This document shows, piece by piece, positions 18,325 to 28,157 of a stretch of 63,003 nt of DNA (the stretch's first letter is position 1; every line of letters starts with the position of its first letter). Location of the stretch: contig NZ_JACJSV010000017.1 of NCBI RefSeq assembly GCF_014698335.1, positions 1 through 63,003 of the forward strand, read 5' to 3'. Under the pieces are notes generated by a model, which saw nothing but the letters and a program-made list of their open reading frames with translations, was not told where the DNA came from and ran no database searches. The DNA is from Microcystis viridis FACHB-1342 (lineage in GTDB: Bacteria > Cyanobacteriota > Cyanobacteriia > Cyanobacteriales > Microcystaceae). A program made the translations under genes and the position numbers.

Positions 18325-18873
18325 TGGGATTATTCCTCCATAAACTGCATGATTAGTCGCACCTGTAAAATCTCGCCGTCAACCGACATAGATTTTTCTT
18401 AAGCTCCTTTCCCCTGCTGCTAGGAGCGAAGTTAGGGAGCAATTTTCACTAATGTTTTTTTCAACTGATCATCTTAACACGAACTTTACCCTATTCTGAT
18501 CATTTTTTTCTTTATCCCTAAAATTTTGATTGTTTTTTTTTCTCGGGGGGATTAGTTTCTTTAATCTGTCGTCATCTAACTTTGACAATCTCTACAAAAA
18601 CACAAAAAAATCAACAAAAATTTACCTGATTGACACGCAGAAACTTCTGCTCATCAGGCTTTGAGCGATTAAAGCTAATCCTTAATTGAGGAAGATTATC
18701 AATAATTACAACCTCAAAAAATGTCGGCAATCGCTAAAGATGAATTAGATTTCTAAGCAATTATACCCAGTACCTAGAGGACAGTTAGACAGCCGTGAAC
18801 TCTAGATAAATTAGGTCTAATTACTCAGTAATTATTGTTGAGATTTTTGGCTTGTGAACGATTATTTTCCCCT
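18325..18873 (-). promoter_or_regulatory. rbc leader and promoter region
   Basis: 549 bases between ccmN and rbcL without a gene. On the minus strand TTAAGAT (18477-18471) is a plausible -10 box, about 150 bases before rbcL. ATTAAAGCTAAT at 18668-18679 is a palindromic ATTA-N4-TAAT of the kind bound by LysR-type regulators (RbcR/CmpR/NdhR family), a guess by motif only. The region is very AT-rich. Confidence 0.4.
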
Positions 18874-19536
18874 TCAAGAATTATGGTTATTGTTGCCATT
18901 AAAACGATGACGTTCTGGAAATAGCGTGACCAATAACTGATTGATATAGACCTTTCCGACCACCGATGCTTGATTCGGTCGGTTAGTAGTAGATGCTGGT
19001 TCTCTGGTTTCCGTAGAACCTGCCTCGGCCACCATTTCCTCGCCATCCCAAGGACTGGCCACGGTTTCGGAGACCACTTCCTCCACTGACGGCACTGGGG
19101 ACACTTGACTGACTACGGGTTGCGGTTCCGGTAAAGGGGGTCTTTCCGGTTCCGATCGGGTCGCTGACACTTCGATGGTAATTTGACGGGAAGTATCTCC
19201 GATCAGGGAACCGGACGGCACGAGCGACATCGCTGCCACAGAAGCATTAAAAATCGTTGTGGTTGACCCAATACAGGCATTTTCACCGATTTCACCCCGA
19301 CCGACGACGAGAACACCTGTACCTAAAATTGCTCCCGCACCGATAGCAATAACACCCTGATAGGCGGTTAAAATTGTTCCCATACCCAGGCAAGCACCCG
19401 CACCGATAATTATTTGGCTATTGGGGGCTGCTCGGAGAATCACCCCCGGAGCCACGATCGCACTCTCATCAATGGTTACATCACCATTGACATAGAATTC
19501 CGAGCGGCTAATAGGTTGAACGGGGGGTAAGGACAT
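18874..19536 (-). CDS. ccmN: Carboxysome assembly protein CcmN
   Basis: 220 residues in two parts. Residues 1-125 form a hexapeptide-repeat beta-helix (IIIGAGACLGMGTIL, IAIGAGAILGTGVLV). A Pro/Glu/Ser-rich linker leads to a C-terminal amphipathic peptide (VVGKVYINQLLVTLFP), the encapsulation peptide that recruits shell protein CcmK2. CcmN bridges CcmM and the shell. Last gene of the ccm operon. Confidence 0.95.
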   Translation of the reverse strand: MSLPPVQPISRSEFYVNGDVTIDESAIVAPGVILRAAPNSQIIIGAGACLGMGTILTAYQGVIAIGAGAILGTGVLVVGRGEIGENACIGSTTTIFNASVAAMSLVPSGSLIGDTSRQITIEVSATRSEPERPPLPEPQPVVSQVSPVPSVEEVVSETVASPWDGEEMVAEAGSTETREPASTTNRPNQASVVGKVYINQLLVTLFPERHRFNGNNNHNS

Positions 19537-19550
19537 AATTGACAGTTATT

Positions 19551-19575
19551 CAGTGATCAGTGATCAGTGATCGGG
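19551..19575. repeat. Tandem CAGTGAT heptamers between ccmN and ccmM
   Basis: Three units of a 7-base repeat, followed by a G-rich AGGGGGTAGGGG stretch, sit in the 130-base ccmM-ccmN gap, inside an operon. They may weaken the coupling between the two genes. Confidence 0.6.
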
Positions 19576-19667
19576 GGTTAGGGGGTAGGGGTTAGAGTTT
19601 CGGGCATTTTTCCCGATCCGCCAACACCTAACACCTATCTCCCTTCACCGATCGCCGAGTTCTGAAA

Positions 19668-21626
19668 TTAAGGGCGTTGAATAATCGATTCGAGAACACG
19701 ACGTTTCGCTTGGGAGTCAATCCCGATTAGACGAACGTATTCCCCTTGATGGTCGCGCAGACAGGTTTCTAAAGCGGCCACCACATCGGATTCGCGACTG
19801 CTCTCGATCGGGGTGCAGCTTTGCCAAGAACTGGTTTTAAAACGACGTTTATCCGCGTGTTCGGCCCCGATTTTGTGACCTTGGTTCAATAAAGAGCGAA
19901 TTTGAGTGATCGTTTCTGCGGTTAAGGTACTGGTTAAAGTGGCAGTACCGCCGCCAGAAGAACCAGAAGCATAGCTTTTGAAACTCGGTTCAGCAACGGT
20001 GGCGGTTTTACTGCTGCCATTACTACTCACCGAACCATCGGGACGCTGGATCACCGTTTCTAAAACCCGTTTTTTGGCCTTAGCATCGATACCGAGTAAG
20101 CGGACGTATTCGCCGCTATGTTCGCGTAAACAATCTTCCAAAGCAGTAATTACCTCAGATTCGCGATTGCTTTCGATCGGGGCGCAACTCTGCCAAGAAC
20201 TGGTTTTAAACCGGCGTTTATCCGCGTGTTCGGTGCCGATTTTGTAGCCTTGGGCGAGCAGGGAACGAATTTGAGCGATCGTTTCCCCACTTAAGCTACC
20301 ACTGCTGCTATAACTGGCTCCGTTACTAGCGGGGGCGCTGTAGCTGCTGGCTTTGCCGCTGCCGTTACTAGCGGGGGTGCCGCCGGGGCGGTGAATAATC
20401 ATTTCGACGACCCGTTTTTTCGCTTGCGGGTCGATCCCGATCAGACGGACGTACTCATCGCTATTTTCAGTCACGATCGCTTCAATATCGCGAATGATGC
20501 CCGCTTCGCTCTTGGTTTCGATCGCAGGTCCAGTTAACCAAGAACTGGTTTTAAAACGGCGTTTATCCGCGTGTTCGGTGGCGATTTTCAGTCCTTGGGC
20601 CAGCAGGGAACGCACTTGTACGGACAGATCCGAATGGCCGTTACCGTTGCCATGACCGCCGTGGACGGCGGTGGTGGTGCGGGCCGTTTCTCCCGGGGTG
20701 TCTTCGGGGCGTTGGATAATCATTTCCAGTATGCGCCGTTTAGCGGCGGGATCGACTCCGATCAGGCGGACGTATTCGCCTTGCAGGTCTCTCAGGGAGG
20801 CTTCTAGGGATTGGGATACCTGTTCTTCGCGGCCGCCGTCGATAAAGCCGGCACTTAACCAAGAACTGGTTTTAAAGCGGCGTTTGTCAGCGTATTCGAT
20901 GCCGATCTTGTAGCCTTGGGAGAGGAGGGAGCGAACCTGCGCTCGAATGTTTGTATTTAAACTCATAGGTGTCACCGAATTTCTATATAGCGTCTCATTA
21001 GCGATGTTTATAGCGGCTGCTGGTGCAGGAGTCGCTGGGCTGTGGGCTTTGACCGGGACGCTGGGGGCGAGGTCGATATCGACAATGTGACGAGTGAAGG
21101 CTCGATCGATTTCTGTGACATCGGGTAAGCGATCAGCCTGTTGTTGGCTGGTGATCACGGAACCGGATGGCACGAATTTACCGGCGGGGATTTCCACGTC
21201 TTGAACGAGGGCGTGCATCATGACGATGCAATCGGCCCCGATGCGGGCATTAAAGACGGTGGAGCGAAAACCGATAAAACAGCGATCGCCCACATAGGCG
21301 GGCCCGTGAATGAGTGCCATGTGGGTGATACAGCTGCCCCGGCCGATCCACACCGAATATTCTCGGCCGTCATCTCCCACCACACGGCTTTTTTCTAAAC
21401 CGTGGATGATTGCTCCGTCCTGAATTTTGCTGTCGTCGCCAATGTGAAAGGGGGTTCCTTCATCGGCGCGGATGGAAGTCCCCGGAGCAATCACCACTCG
21501 CGCCCCGATCTCGATAGCGCCACTGAGGTTAGAGAAGGTGTGGACTTTGGCACTCTCGTCTATGCGCGTTTCCTCTGGGGATTTGGTCCGCTTTTTCGGA
21601 CTAGCCGCCGTTGTGCGGACGACCAT
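19668..21626 (-). CDS. ccmM: Carboxysome scaffold CcmM with four SSU-like domains
   Basis: 652 residues. Residues 1-200 form a gamma-carbonic-anhydrase-like beta-helix with the three zinc histidines H75, H102 and H107 in place. Then come four Rubisco-small-subunit-like modules, each with QVRSLL-type starts, [11 protein letters not shown] and EYVRLIGID, joined by Ser/Gly/Ala linkers. They condense Rubisco into the procarboxysome. An in-frame ATG at codon 221 (20966), just before the first module, could give the short scaffold form. The cysteine pair that activates the anhydrase in some homologues (positions 194 and 200) is absent here. Confidence 0.96.
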   Translation of the reverse strand: MVVRTTAASPKKRTKSPEETRIDESAKVHTFSNLSGAIEIGARVVIAPGTSIRADEGTPFHIGDDSKIQDGAIIHGLEKSRVVGDDGREYSVWIGRGSCITHMALIHGPAYVGDRCFIGFRSTVFNARIGADCIVMMHALVQDVEIPAGKFVPSGSVITSQQQADRLPDVTEIDRAFTRHIVDIDLAPSVPVKAHSPATPAPAAAINIANETLYRNSVTPMSLNTNIRAQVRSLLSQGYKIGIEYADKRRFKTSSWLSAGFIDGGREEQVSQSLEASLRDLQGEYVRLIGVDPAAKRRILEMIIQRPEDTPGETARTTTAVHGGHGNGNGHSDLSVQVRSLLAQGLKIATEHADKRRFKTSSWLTGPAIETKSEAGIIRDIEAIVTENSDEYVRLIGIDPQAKKRVVEMIIHRPGGTPASNGSGKASSYSAPASNGASYSSSGSLSGETIAQIRSLLAQGYKIGTEHADKRRFKTSSWQSCAPIESNRESEVITALEDCLREHSGEYVRLLGIDAKAKKRVLETVIQRPDGSVSSNGSSKTATVAEPSFKSYASGSSGGGTATLTSTLTAETITQIRSLLNQGHKIGAEHADKRRFKTSSWQSCTPIESSRESDVVAALETCLRDHQGEYVRLIGIDSQAKRRVLESIIQRP

Positions 21627-21696
21627 AGTTAGTCTTCCTCCATACTGAATTTGGCTGGCTGGTTGTTAATTAACTGTGTTTGGGTTCTATCGATGT

Positions 21697-22008
21697 TTAA
21701 CCGGATTGACGAAATTCGTCTCTCTTGCTGTAGAGGGTGCGATTTTCTACGGTTATAGTGTCAATAATCCCCACCACCATCGCGTCAAGGGGGCGATTGT
21801 TCTGCCCGTCTTCGATCCGAGCCGCTCCTCCCCGGGACACTAGCACCCATTCATTAAGCCCCGCTCCGACAATATCACCCGCTACTTCGTATTTAGGCAA
21901 AAGTTGCCCCTGTGCGTCGATGAATTGCAAAAGCAGAAGTTTCACTCCCGTCATACTGCGCGGTTTCAGGGTGCTAACGACGGTTCCGCAAACTTTGGCA
22001 ATTTGCAT
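21697..22008 (-). CDS. ccmL: Carboxysome vertex protein CcmL
   Basis: 103 residues of the EutN/CcmL pentamer family. It starts MQIAKVCGTVVSTLK and carries GAGLNEWVLVSRGGAAR and DAMVVGIIDTI. It closes the twelve vertices of the icosahedral shell. It lies between ccmK1 and ccmM on the same strand. Confidence 0.97.
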   Translation of the reverse strand: MQIAKVCGTVVSTLKPRSMTGVKLLLLQFIDAQGQLLPKYEVAGDIVGAGLNEWVLVSRGGAARIEDGQNNRPLDAMVVGIIDTITVENRTLYSKRDEFRQSG

Positions 22009-22040
22009 GGAATTTGTTTACACTAAAAGTTAGTTGCGCT

Positions 22041-22382
22041 CTAGATTCGTCTTAAAGGTTGTGGGTTAACACTTTCACGAAACTGTTCCACGGCTTCTGT
22101 ATAACGAATGGGAAGAACGTATTCGAGGTTTTCGTGGGGACGGGCGATGATGTGGGTCGAGAGGACTTGACCACCTTTAACACGATTAGATGCCGCTTCT
22201 GTCCCCGCCGATACGGAGGCCTGTACTTCCGAAACGTCCCCCCGGACGATTACGGTGACGCGACCACTACCAATTTTTTCGTAACCTACTAGGGTTACGC
22301 GGGCGGCTTTTACCATGGCATCAGCCGCCTCGACAACGGCTGGGAAACCCAAGGTTTCCACCATGCCCACTGCAATTGACAT
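22041..22382 (-). CDS. ccmK1: Carboxysome shell hexamer CcmK1
   Basis: 113 residues with the BMC fold: [27 protein letters not shown], the pore motif KIGSGR and [11 protein letters not shown]. It differs from the upstream paralogue mainly in the C-terminal tail (REVN-like [11 protein letters not shown]), which is longer, as in CcmK1 of other cyanobacteria. Forms shell facets. Confidence 0.93.
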   Translation of the reverse strand: MSIAVGMVETLGFPAVVEAADAMVKAARVTLVGYEKIGSGRVTVIVRGDVSEVQASVSAGTEAASNRVKGGQVLSTHIIARPHENLEYVLPIRYTEAVEQFRESVNPQPLRRI

Positions 22383-22448
22383 AATATTTTTGTCTCCTAA
22401 TGGTTGGCTTTCTTCGACTCTATAGATGCTGACCCCGATTAACGGTGT

Positions 22449-22760
<312 letters not shown>

Positions 22761-23366
22761 TTTTTTGTTCCTCGCTTGTCAAGCCAAACTAAACTATTAA
22801 TTTCGTTAGCGTTATCAACTTTGTTTCAGTCAAATTCTTTCCTTGTTACTTTTCCTGCTCTAGCTTTGGTGGCAGTCGGGATCGTGGCAAGGTGGGGGTA
22901 AGACCATCCTAGATTTTATCTCGATCGTGACTGTTTTCATCCACTAATTTTATTTTCTAGGGCTGGTTGGTAAAAATTTGACGAGTCAGGCAAAATTATC
23001 AACCTAAAAAAAGCATAGGAAACTATGACACCTTTGACAATATAAAACATTATGATTATTTCTCATCTTCCGGTTAACGAAAGTTAATCATTCCTTCCCT
23101 TCGTCCATCAGCCTCAGCAATTCTCAGGACATTGACAGCTAAAACCTTTGCTATGACTGCATTTGCCCTTTAACTTCTCTCTTGGCAGCTCAATTGTCTC
23201 TGCTGGATTTACTGGCAGATAAAAGCCTATTTTTCCCTGATTTCGGCTTTTTTATAATTTTTTTATACTATATACGGCTGGGGTTGGGGAGAGAGGAGTG
23301 GGGAGAATAAATAAAAATAATCTCCTGACTCCTGACTCCTGACGGCTAAAAAACTGATCACTGATT
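22761..23366 (-). promoter_or_regulatory. ccm operon upstream region
   Basis: About 600 bases with no gene. They must hold the ccmK2 promoter. I see no clear -10/-35 pair or known operator. A GACTCCT tandem repeat lies near its far end (23323-23343), next to the Nif11-type gene. Confidence 0.35.
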
Positions 23367-23651
23367 CTAGCGATCGATCTCACCTTCGTAGGGTTGGACA
23401 CCGATCGAGGGATAATTATCGTGGTTAGGGCTGAAAACTTCTAACACTGCATGAGCTAACTTTTGGAAAAAGTCGGGACTCTCGTGCAAGGATTTAAGTG
23501 CCGCTTCTAATTCCGGACGGGAGAAATCGAAGCCTTGAGAGCGAGCTATCTCTAGTAATTGCTGAGGATCTTGGGTTGAACGCATTTTTTTACCCAATTC
23601 TTCATTTTTAGCGGCTAAGGCGAAAAAGTCGAACACTTGATTTTTAGACAT
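23367..23651 (-). CDS. Nif11-like domain protein
   Basis: 94 residues: MSKNQVFDFFALAAKNEELGKKM, then LLEIARSQGFDFSRPELEAALKS. This is the helical Nif11 pattern (FF ... A ... GFxFS-x-x-EL). In many cyanobacteria this fold is the leader of ribosomal peptides, but there is no Gly-Gly cleavage site, no Cys/Ser/Thr-rich core and no modifying enzyme nearby. It is therefore more likely a free-standing regulator or adaptor of unknown role. Same strand as the ccm operon, 600 bases upstream of it. Confidence 0.75.
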   Translation of the reverse strand: MSKNQVFDFFALAAKNEELGKKMRSTQDPQQLLEIARSQGFDFSRPELEAALKSLHESPDFFQKLAHAVLEVFSPNHDNYPSIGVQPYEGEIDR

Positions 23652-23954
23652 ATAAATACTTTTCCTTTGATGATTAAAGGTGTGGCCTCGGCGGCGTGGA
23701 GGTTAAACTGCCTAGTATGGTTTATTTTTATCCTACCAGTCAGGAGATATCCTCAAAGCAAAAGTTTCGTTTTTATTTGCTTGTATGGCTGAGTATGCTT
23801 TAGGTCTAATTCTGAGGAGTGGGAAGTGGGAAGATGAAAGAGGTTTCTTTCCCCACACCCTACACCCCACACCCCACACCCTACACTCTCTTTCAAGTCA
23901 GAGAATAAATAGCCTAAAATAGAAACCTGCACTCTTGTTTCTGTAGCCAGCATC
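23652..23954. other. Intergenic region with CCCACAC/CCCTACA tandem repeat
   Basis: About 300 bases. A degenerate 7-base repeat (CCCCACA / CCCTACA units) runs at about 23850-23889, just before miaB. No gene is seen. Confidence 0.5.
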
Positions 23955-25295
23955 ATGAATAAGTCCCCACGTCGTTACCATATCACCACCTTTGGTTGTC
24001 AGATGAATAAAGCTGACTCCGAACGCATGGCGGGTATTTTAGAAGATTTGGGGTTTCAATGGTCCGAGGATGCCAACGAAGCCGATTTAATCCTCTACAA
24101 TACCTGTACAATTCGCGATAATGCCGAACAGAAGGTTTATTCCTATCTCGGCAGACAGGCTAAACGCAAACAAACTCAACCCGATCTTACTCTAGTGGTC
24201 GCTGGCTGCGTGGCCCAACAGGAAGGGGAACAATTATTAAGACGGGTTCCCGAGGTGGATTTAATTATCGGTCCGCAACACGCAAACCGTTTGGGAGACT
24301 TATTACAACAAGTTTTTGACGGTTCCCAGGTGGTGGCTACCGAACCCATCCACATCATGGAAGATATCACCAAACCGCGCCGGGATAGTAATATTACCGC
24401 TTGGGTGAACGTCATCTATGGTTGTAATGAACGCTGTACCTATTGTGTGGTTCCGGGGGTGCGTGGGGTGGAACAATCGCGCACTCCTGCGGCAATTCGA
24501 GCAGAAATGGCACAATTAGGACAACAGGGTTATAAAGAAATCACCCTTTTAGGTCAAAATATCGATGCCTACGGACGGGATTTACCCGGAGTGACGGCAA
24601 GCGGCCGACATCTGCACAACTTCACCGATTTACTCTACTACATTCACGATGTGGCCGGCATTGAACGTCTCCGTTTTGCCACCAGTCACCCCCGCTATTT
24701 TACCGAACGTTTGATTAAAGCTTGTCAGGAATTACCTAAAGTTTGTGAACATTTTCATATCCCTTTTCAATCGGGGGATAATGATATCCTCAAGGCCATG
24801 AAACGGGGCTATACTCAGGAAAAATACCGACGGATTATTGCTAATATTCGCGATTTAATGCCGGATGCTGCCATCAGTGCCGATGCGATTGTCGGATTCC
24901 CGGGAGAAACAGAGGCACAGTTTGAGAATACTTTAAAATTAGTCGATGAGATTGGTTTTGATCAATTAAATACGGCGGCCTATTCTCCCCGTCCAGGCAC
25001 TCCGGCCGCTATTTGGGATGATCAATTAAGTGAGCAGGTAAAAAGCGATCGCCTACAAAGATTAAATCATTTAGTGGCGACAAAAGCTGCTGAACGTTCC
25101 CAAAGATATTTAGGCAGAATTGAGGAAATTTTAGTGGAAGACGTTAACCCTAAAGATGCTAGTCAAGTTATGGGAAGAACTAGAGGCAATCGCTTAACTT
25201 TCTTTACGGGAAATATTGAGGAATTGCGCGGCACATTTGTTAAGGTTAAAATTACCGAAGTCCGTCCCTTTAGTTTGACGGGAGTGATATTTTAA
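23955..25295 (+). CDS. miaB: tRNA 2-methylthioadenosine synthase MiaB
   Basis: 446 residues. It has an N-terminal UPF0004 domain with three cluster cysteines (TFGCQMN, YNTCTIR, VAGCVAQ), the radical SAM motif CNERCTYC (about residue 156), and a C-terminal TRAM domain. It adds a methylthio group to i6A37 in tRNAs that read UNN codons, including the tRNA-Phe found in this window. Confidence 0.96.
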   Translation: MNKSPRRYHITTFGCQMNKADSERMAGILEDLGFQWSEDANEADLILYNTCTIRDNAEQKVYSYLGRQAKRKQTQPDLTLVVAGCVAQQEGEQLLRRVPEVDLIIGPQHANRLGDLLQQVFDGSQVVATEPIHIMEDITKPRRDSNITAWVNVIYGCNERCTYCVVPGVRGVEQSRTPAAIRAEMAQLGQQGYKEITLLGQNIDAYGRDLPGVTASGRHLHNFTDLLYYIHDVAGIERLRFATSHPRYFTERLIKACQELPKVCEHFHIPFQSGDNDILKAMKRGYTQEKYRRIIANIRDLMPDAAISADAIVGFPGETEAQFENTLKLVDEIGFDQLNTAAYSPRPGTPAAIWDDQLSEQVKSDRLQRLNHLVATKAAERSQRYLGRIEEILVEDVNPKDASQVMGRTRGNRLTFFTGNIEELRGTFVKVKITEVRPFSLTGVIF

Positions 25296-25339
25296 GTAGT
25301 GAAAAAAGACAATAGCTATCGGGAATAATTGGGTATTTT

Positions 25340-25726
25340 ATGGATATTATCGCTATTTTGCAGCAAGATTATCAAAGATTTCCCCTGGATCAAACCTATG
25401 ATATTTATGCTGATAACGTTTATTTTCAAGACCCTCTCAATCAATTTCGGGGGATTAAACGCTATCGGGAAATGATTGGTTTTATGAGTCAATGGTTCCA
25501 AGCTATTAAGATGGATGTCCACGCAATTGAACAGCAGGGAAATATTATTAATACCCGTTGGACATTGCACTGGACAACCCCTTTACCTTGGCGGCCTCGC
25601 ATCGCTATTTCTGGAAGCAGCCAATTAACTCTCGATGACAATAATCTGATTATTTCTCATATCGATTATTGGGATTGTTCGCGCTGGGATGTGCTGCGTC
25701 AGCATTTACCTTTTCCCGGTTCTTAA
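25340..25726 (+). CDS. DUF2358 protein (NTF2-like fold)
   Basis: 128 residues, with IYADNVYFQDPLNQFRGIKRYR and RWTLHWTTPLPWRPRIAISG. This is the DUF2358 pattern seen in cyanobacteria and plant plastids. The NTF2-like cone fold usually binds a small ligand. No catalytic residue can be named. Forty-four bases downstream of miaB in the same direction, so probably cotranscribed. Confidence 0.8.
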   Translation: MDIIAILQQDYQRFPLDQTYDIYADNVYFQDPLNQFRGIKRYREMIGFMSQWFQAIKMDVHAIEQQGNIINTRWTLHWTTPLPWRPRIAISGSSQLTLDDNNLIISHIDYWDCSRWDVLRQHLPFPGS

Positions 25727-25735
25727 CTAGATTTT

Positions 25736-27148
25736 TTAACCAGAAAATGCCGACCAACGAGCGCTCGTTTGCTTGACAAAATCCTGTAAAAATGCTAGGC
25801 GCTGATTTTGTTCCCAGACCTGTTTAACTTTATTCTGCAAACTCGTCCAATTCCAATCATTATTCAGTTGCTCGTTAATTTCCTGTTCTTGGAAATATTC
25901 AACTAAACTTAAACCAGCTAAACGAGTTAAATAGGCTGCTCCAATTCCCTGCACTGTACCACCGGCGATATAAGTAATCGCATTTCCCTTGAGAATCGTT
26001 CCTAATGCTTGGGTTGTCACCTCTACCATGCCTAATTGTACCATCATTTTCCCCAGGGTAGTCATGGCTGTTTTTGCTTGTTCAAGGGACATTTTTTGTT
26101 GATAAATTGCCCCTAAATCCACTAACATTTGAGCGTTAGTGGCTGCTGCTAAAACTAAATCTAGGGCCGCCAGAGGATTAGCAAAAGTGGCAGTAGCGGC
26201 TATCCATTGGTATTGTTCGATAACAGGTAAAGCCTTTTTGCGTCGGGATTGATTAAGTAATTGTTTGGTTTCCTTGGCTAATTCGAGCGCTTGTCTCCAG
26301 ATAGTTCCGAGAACTAATTCGGACTTTTCTTGTTCGATAATTTTTCGGAGATGATTATCTAAAGGATCGATAACTACCGTTTGGGGTTCCGTCCATTCCT
26401 TGATTTCTCCATTGCTTTGATGTTGACGAACTTTTAGGGGTTCAGGGGCAGCGGCTATGGCTAAAATATGATGAGAGGGAATAGTTTCTTTCAGTCTTTG
26501 TTTCAGGGAAAGGAGTATTTCTTCTCTGGTTTCGGCGGGTAAACGATCCTGTTTATTCAGTAACAGGATAACACGCTGGTGCATTCGATCGAATTGCTGG
26601 AGGATTTGCCATTCGGAATCGCTTAAATCCCCATTGATGAGATACAAAACTAGGTCGGCTGCCAGAGCCTTTTTCTGGTTAGCGGTGCAGTTGAGAGTTA
26701 GAAGCGGTTCCGTTTCCAGAAAAGCGATAGATTCCCCAAAGTTGCCGCTTTCTAGTAGTTTTTTTAAGGCAGTTTTACCAGTTTTTCTAGCACCAGTAAT
26801 GGCAATTTTCAGGTCTTGGCGACTAAATTCTTGATTTAATTGGCTTAAACTGGTTTTGAGTGGAGTTAAGTCTTGATTAGGGTCTTCTTTGGCCAGATAA
26901 TTAATTATCTTCTCGGCCTTGCTAATCGCTTGTTTAACCTTTTCTAGACTCAGGGGAGTGGGATGGGAAAAATCGATTTTCGTGTTGGGTTTTTGCCAAA
27001 ACCAGATACCAGCACCAAGAGCAATCGCACCGAAAATACCCCAGGAACTGATTTCGCTCAGTGTACTATTGAGAGTTTCCCCCAGGGTGAAAGCGATGGT
27101 AATGCCTATCCCCGTCACTAAAATCGGTTTACCCAATCTTACCGTCAT
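25736..27148 (-). CDS. Membrane-associated GTPase with DUF697-like C-terminus
   Basis: 470 residues. One or two N-terminal hydrophobic segments (ILVTGIGITIAFTLG and WGIFGAIALGAGIWFW) are followed by an Era-like G domain with P-loop GARKTGKTAL, a DLVLYLINGDL switch region and the NKQD base motif. A helical C-terminal part with hydrophobic stretches (ATFANPLAALDLVLAA, ITYIAGGTVQGIG) resembles DUF697. The family is common in cyanobacteria and is suspected to act at membranes, but the precise role is unknown. Convergent with the DUF2358 gene, nine bases apart. Confidence 0.8.
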   Translation of the reverse strand: MTVRLGKPILVTGIGITIAFTLGETLNSTLSEISSWGIFGAIALGAGIWFWQKPNTKIDFSHPTPLSLEKVKQAISKAEKIINYLAKEDPNQDLTPLKTSLSQLNQEFSRQDLKIAITGARKTGKTALKKLLESGNFGESIAFLETEPLLTLNCTANQKKALAADLVLYLINGDLSDSEWQILQQFDRMHQRVILLLNKQDRLPAETREEILLSLKQRLKETIPSHHILAIAAAPEPLKVRQHQSNGEIKEWTEPQTVVIDPLDNHLRKIIEQEKSELVLGTIWRQALELAKETKQLLNQSRRKKALPVIEQYQWIAATATFANPLAALDLVLAAATNAQMLVDLGAIYQQKMSLEQAKTAMTTLGKMMVQLGMVEVTTQALGTILKGNAITYIAGGTVQGIGAAYLTRLAGLSLVEYFQEQEINEQLNNDWNWTSLQNKVKQVWEQNQRLAFLQDFVKQTSARWSAFSG

Positions 27149-27257
27149 TTTTCCTCATCCTCGCCAACTGCTGTGATTATTCTAGCTTTTTTGTGCTGGA
27201 TTTCATCTCAAAATCAACTTTTTAGCTGACAATTCCTCGCTGGTGTCCCAGCCGCTC

Positions 27258-27287
27258 TTGCCTAAAAAGCCCTAGATATGTCATAAT
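27258..27287 (+). promoter_or_regulatory. Putative promoter of rpmG-rpsR
   Basis: TTGCCT (27258-27263), an 18-base spacer and CATAAT (27282-27287), about 40 bases before rpmG. Fits a housekeeping sigma promoter. Confidence 0.5.
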
Positions 27288-27325
27288 GATCGATTGCGTG
27301 TAAATTTACCCGATCCCCTGTTGTT

Positions 27326-27520
27326 ATGGCTAGTAAAAAAGGCGTTCGCCTGATCATCACTGTAGAATGCACGGAATGCCGCAGTAATCCCGATAAGCGT
27401 ACCCCCGGCGTTTCTCGCTACACCACCAGCAAAAACCGTCGCAATACCACCGGCAGACTGGAAATCAAAAAATACTGTCCCCACTGCAATAAGCACACCG
27501 TCCACAAGGAAATTAAGTAA
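27326..27520 (+). CDS. rpmG: Ribosomal protein L33
   Basis: 64 residues with two CxxC pairs (CTEC, CPHC) that bind zinc, and the motif [20 protein letters not shown]. Large-subunit protein. Forms a two-gene unit with rpsR. Confidence 0.97.
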   Translation: MASKKGVRLIITVECTECRSNPDKRTPGVSRYTTSKNRRNTTGRLEIKKYCPHCNKHTVHKEIK

Positions 27521-27560
27521 CCACACTTTAGTTAAAAAGTCAAGCAATCTTTACAAATCT

Positions 27561-27776
27561 ATGAGCTACTATCGTAAACGTCTCTCCCCCATCTCCCCCA
27601 GTCAACCGATTGACTACAAAGACACCGAACTCCTCCGCAAATTCATCACCGAACGCGGCAAACTCCTACCTAGACGCATCACCGGTTTAACTTCTAAACA
27701 ACAGCGAGATTTAACTGAAGCGGTGAAACGGGCCCGTTTAATGGCTTTATTGCCTTTTGTCAACCAAGAAGCCTAA
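27561..27776 (+). CDS. rpsR: Ribosomal protein S18
   Basis: 71 residues: [26 protein letters not shown] and the [19 protein letters not shown] helix. Small-subunit protein, 40 bases after rpmG. Confidence 0.97.
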   Translation: MSYYRKRLSPISPSQPIDYKDTELLRKFITERGKLLPRRITGLTSKQQRDLTEAVKRARLMALLPFVNQEA

Positions 27777-27830
27777 ATTCAGTGATCAGTAATCAGTAAT
27801 CAGTGAACAGTGATCGCTGAAAATAACACA

Positions 27831-27926
27831 TATAAGTAATAGGACAAAATTAACTTCTTGGTGAGGATAGGCACTCATGGAAGAAGTAATTGGATATGTG
27901 TAATTAATTGTATATAGCTACTTAAC
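27831..27926. repeat. Miniature inverted-repeat element, family A, copy 2
   Basis: About 96 bases, with ATAAGTAATAGGACAAAATT at the left and the matching TTAAGTAGC ... CAATTAATTACACAT at the right on the other strand. The interior CTTGGTGAGGATAGGCACTC and GGATATGTGTAATTAATT match the element at 2122-2231 in inverse orientation, without its heptamer expansion. TCAGTGA / TGATAAC heptamer arrays flank it on both sides. Confidence 0.7.
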
Positions 27927-28157
27927 TTAAAACTTAAACCTGATCACTGATAACTGGTCACTGATAACTGATAACTGATAAGCGATCTCAGTATATTGGG
28001 GTTGCTTTCTCGTTTTTGCAAAGAAATATATCGAAATCGGCAGCGGATAGGAAAATTTGTGCGAGAATCTAAAGAAATTGTTAAATCGCCCTAGGAGTAG
28101 CCAACGATTTTGTGATTATCGATCCAAATCCACCAATTAGCACAATGGGAGGCTCTT

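Noticed and set aside
24176-24515. Minus-strand frames inside miaB
   Set aside because: Shadows of a strongly conserved plus-strand gene.
27779-27983. Heptamer arrays considered as a CRISPR array
   Set aside because: Seven-base units without spacers; no 25-40 base repeats and no cas genes in the window.
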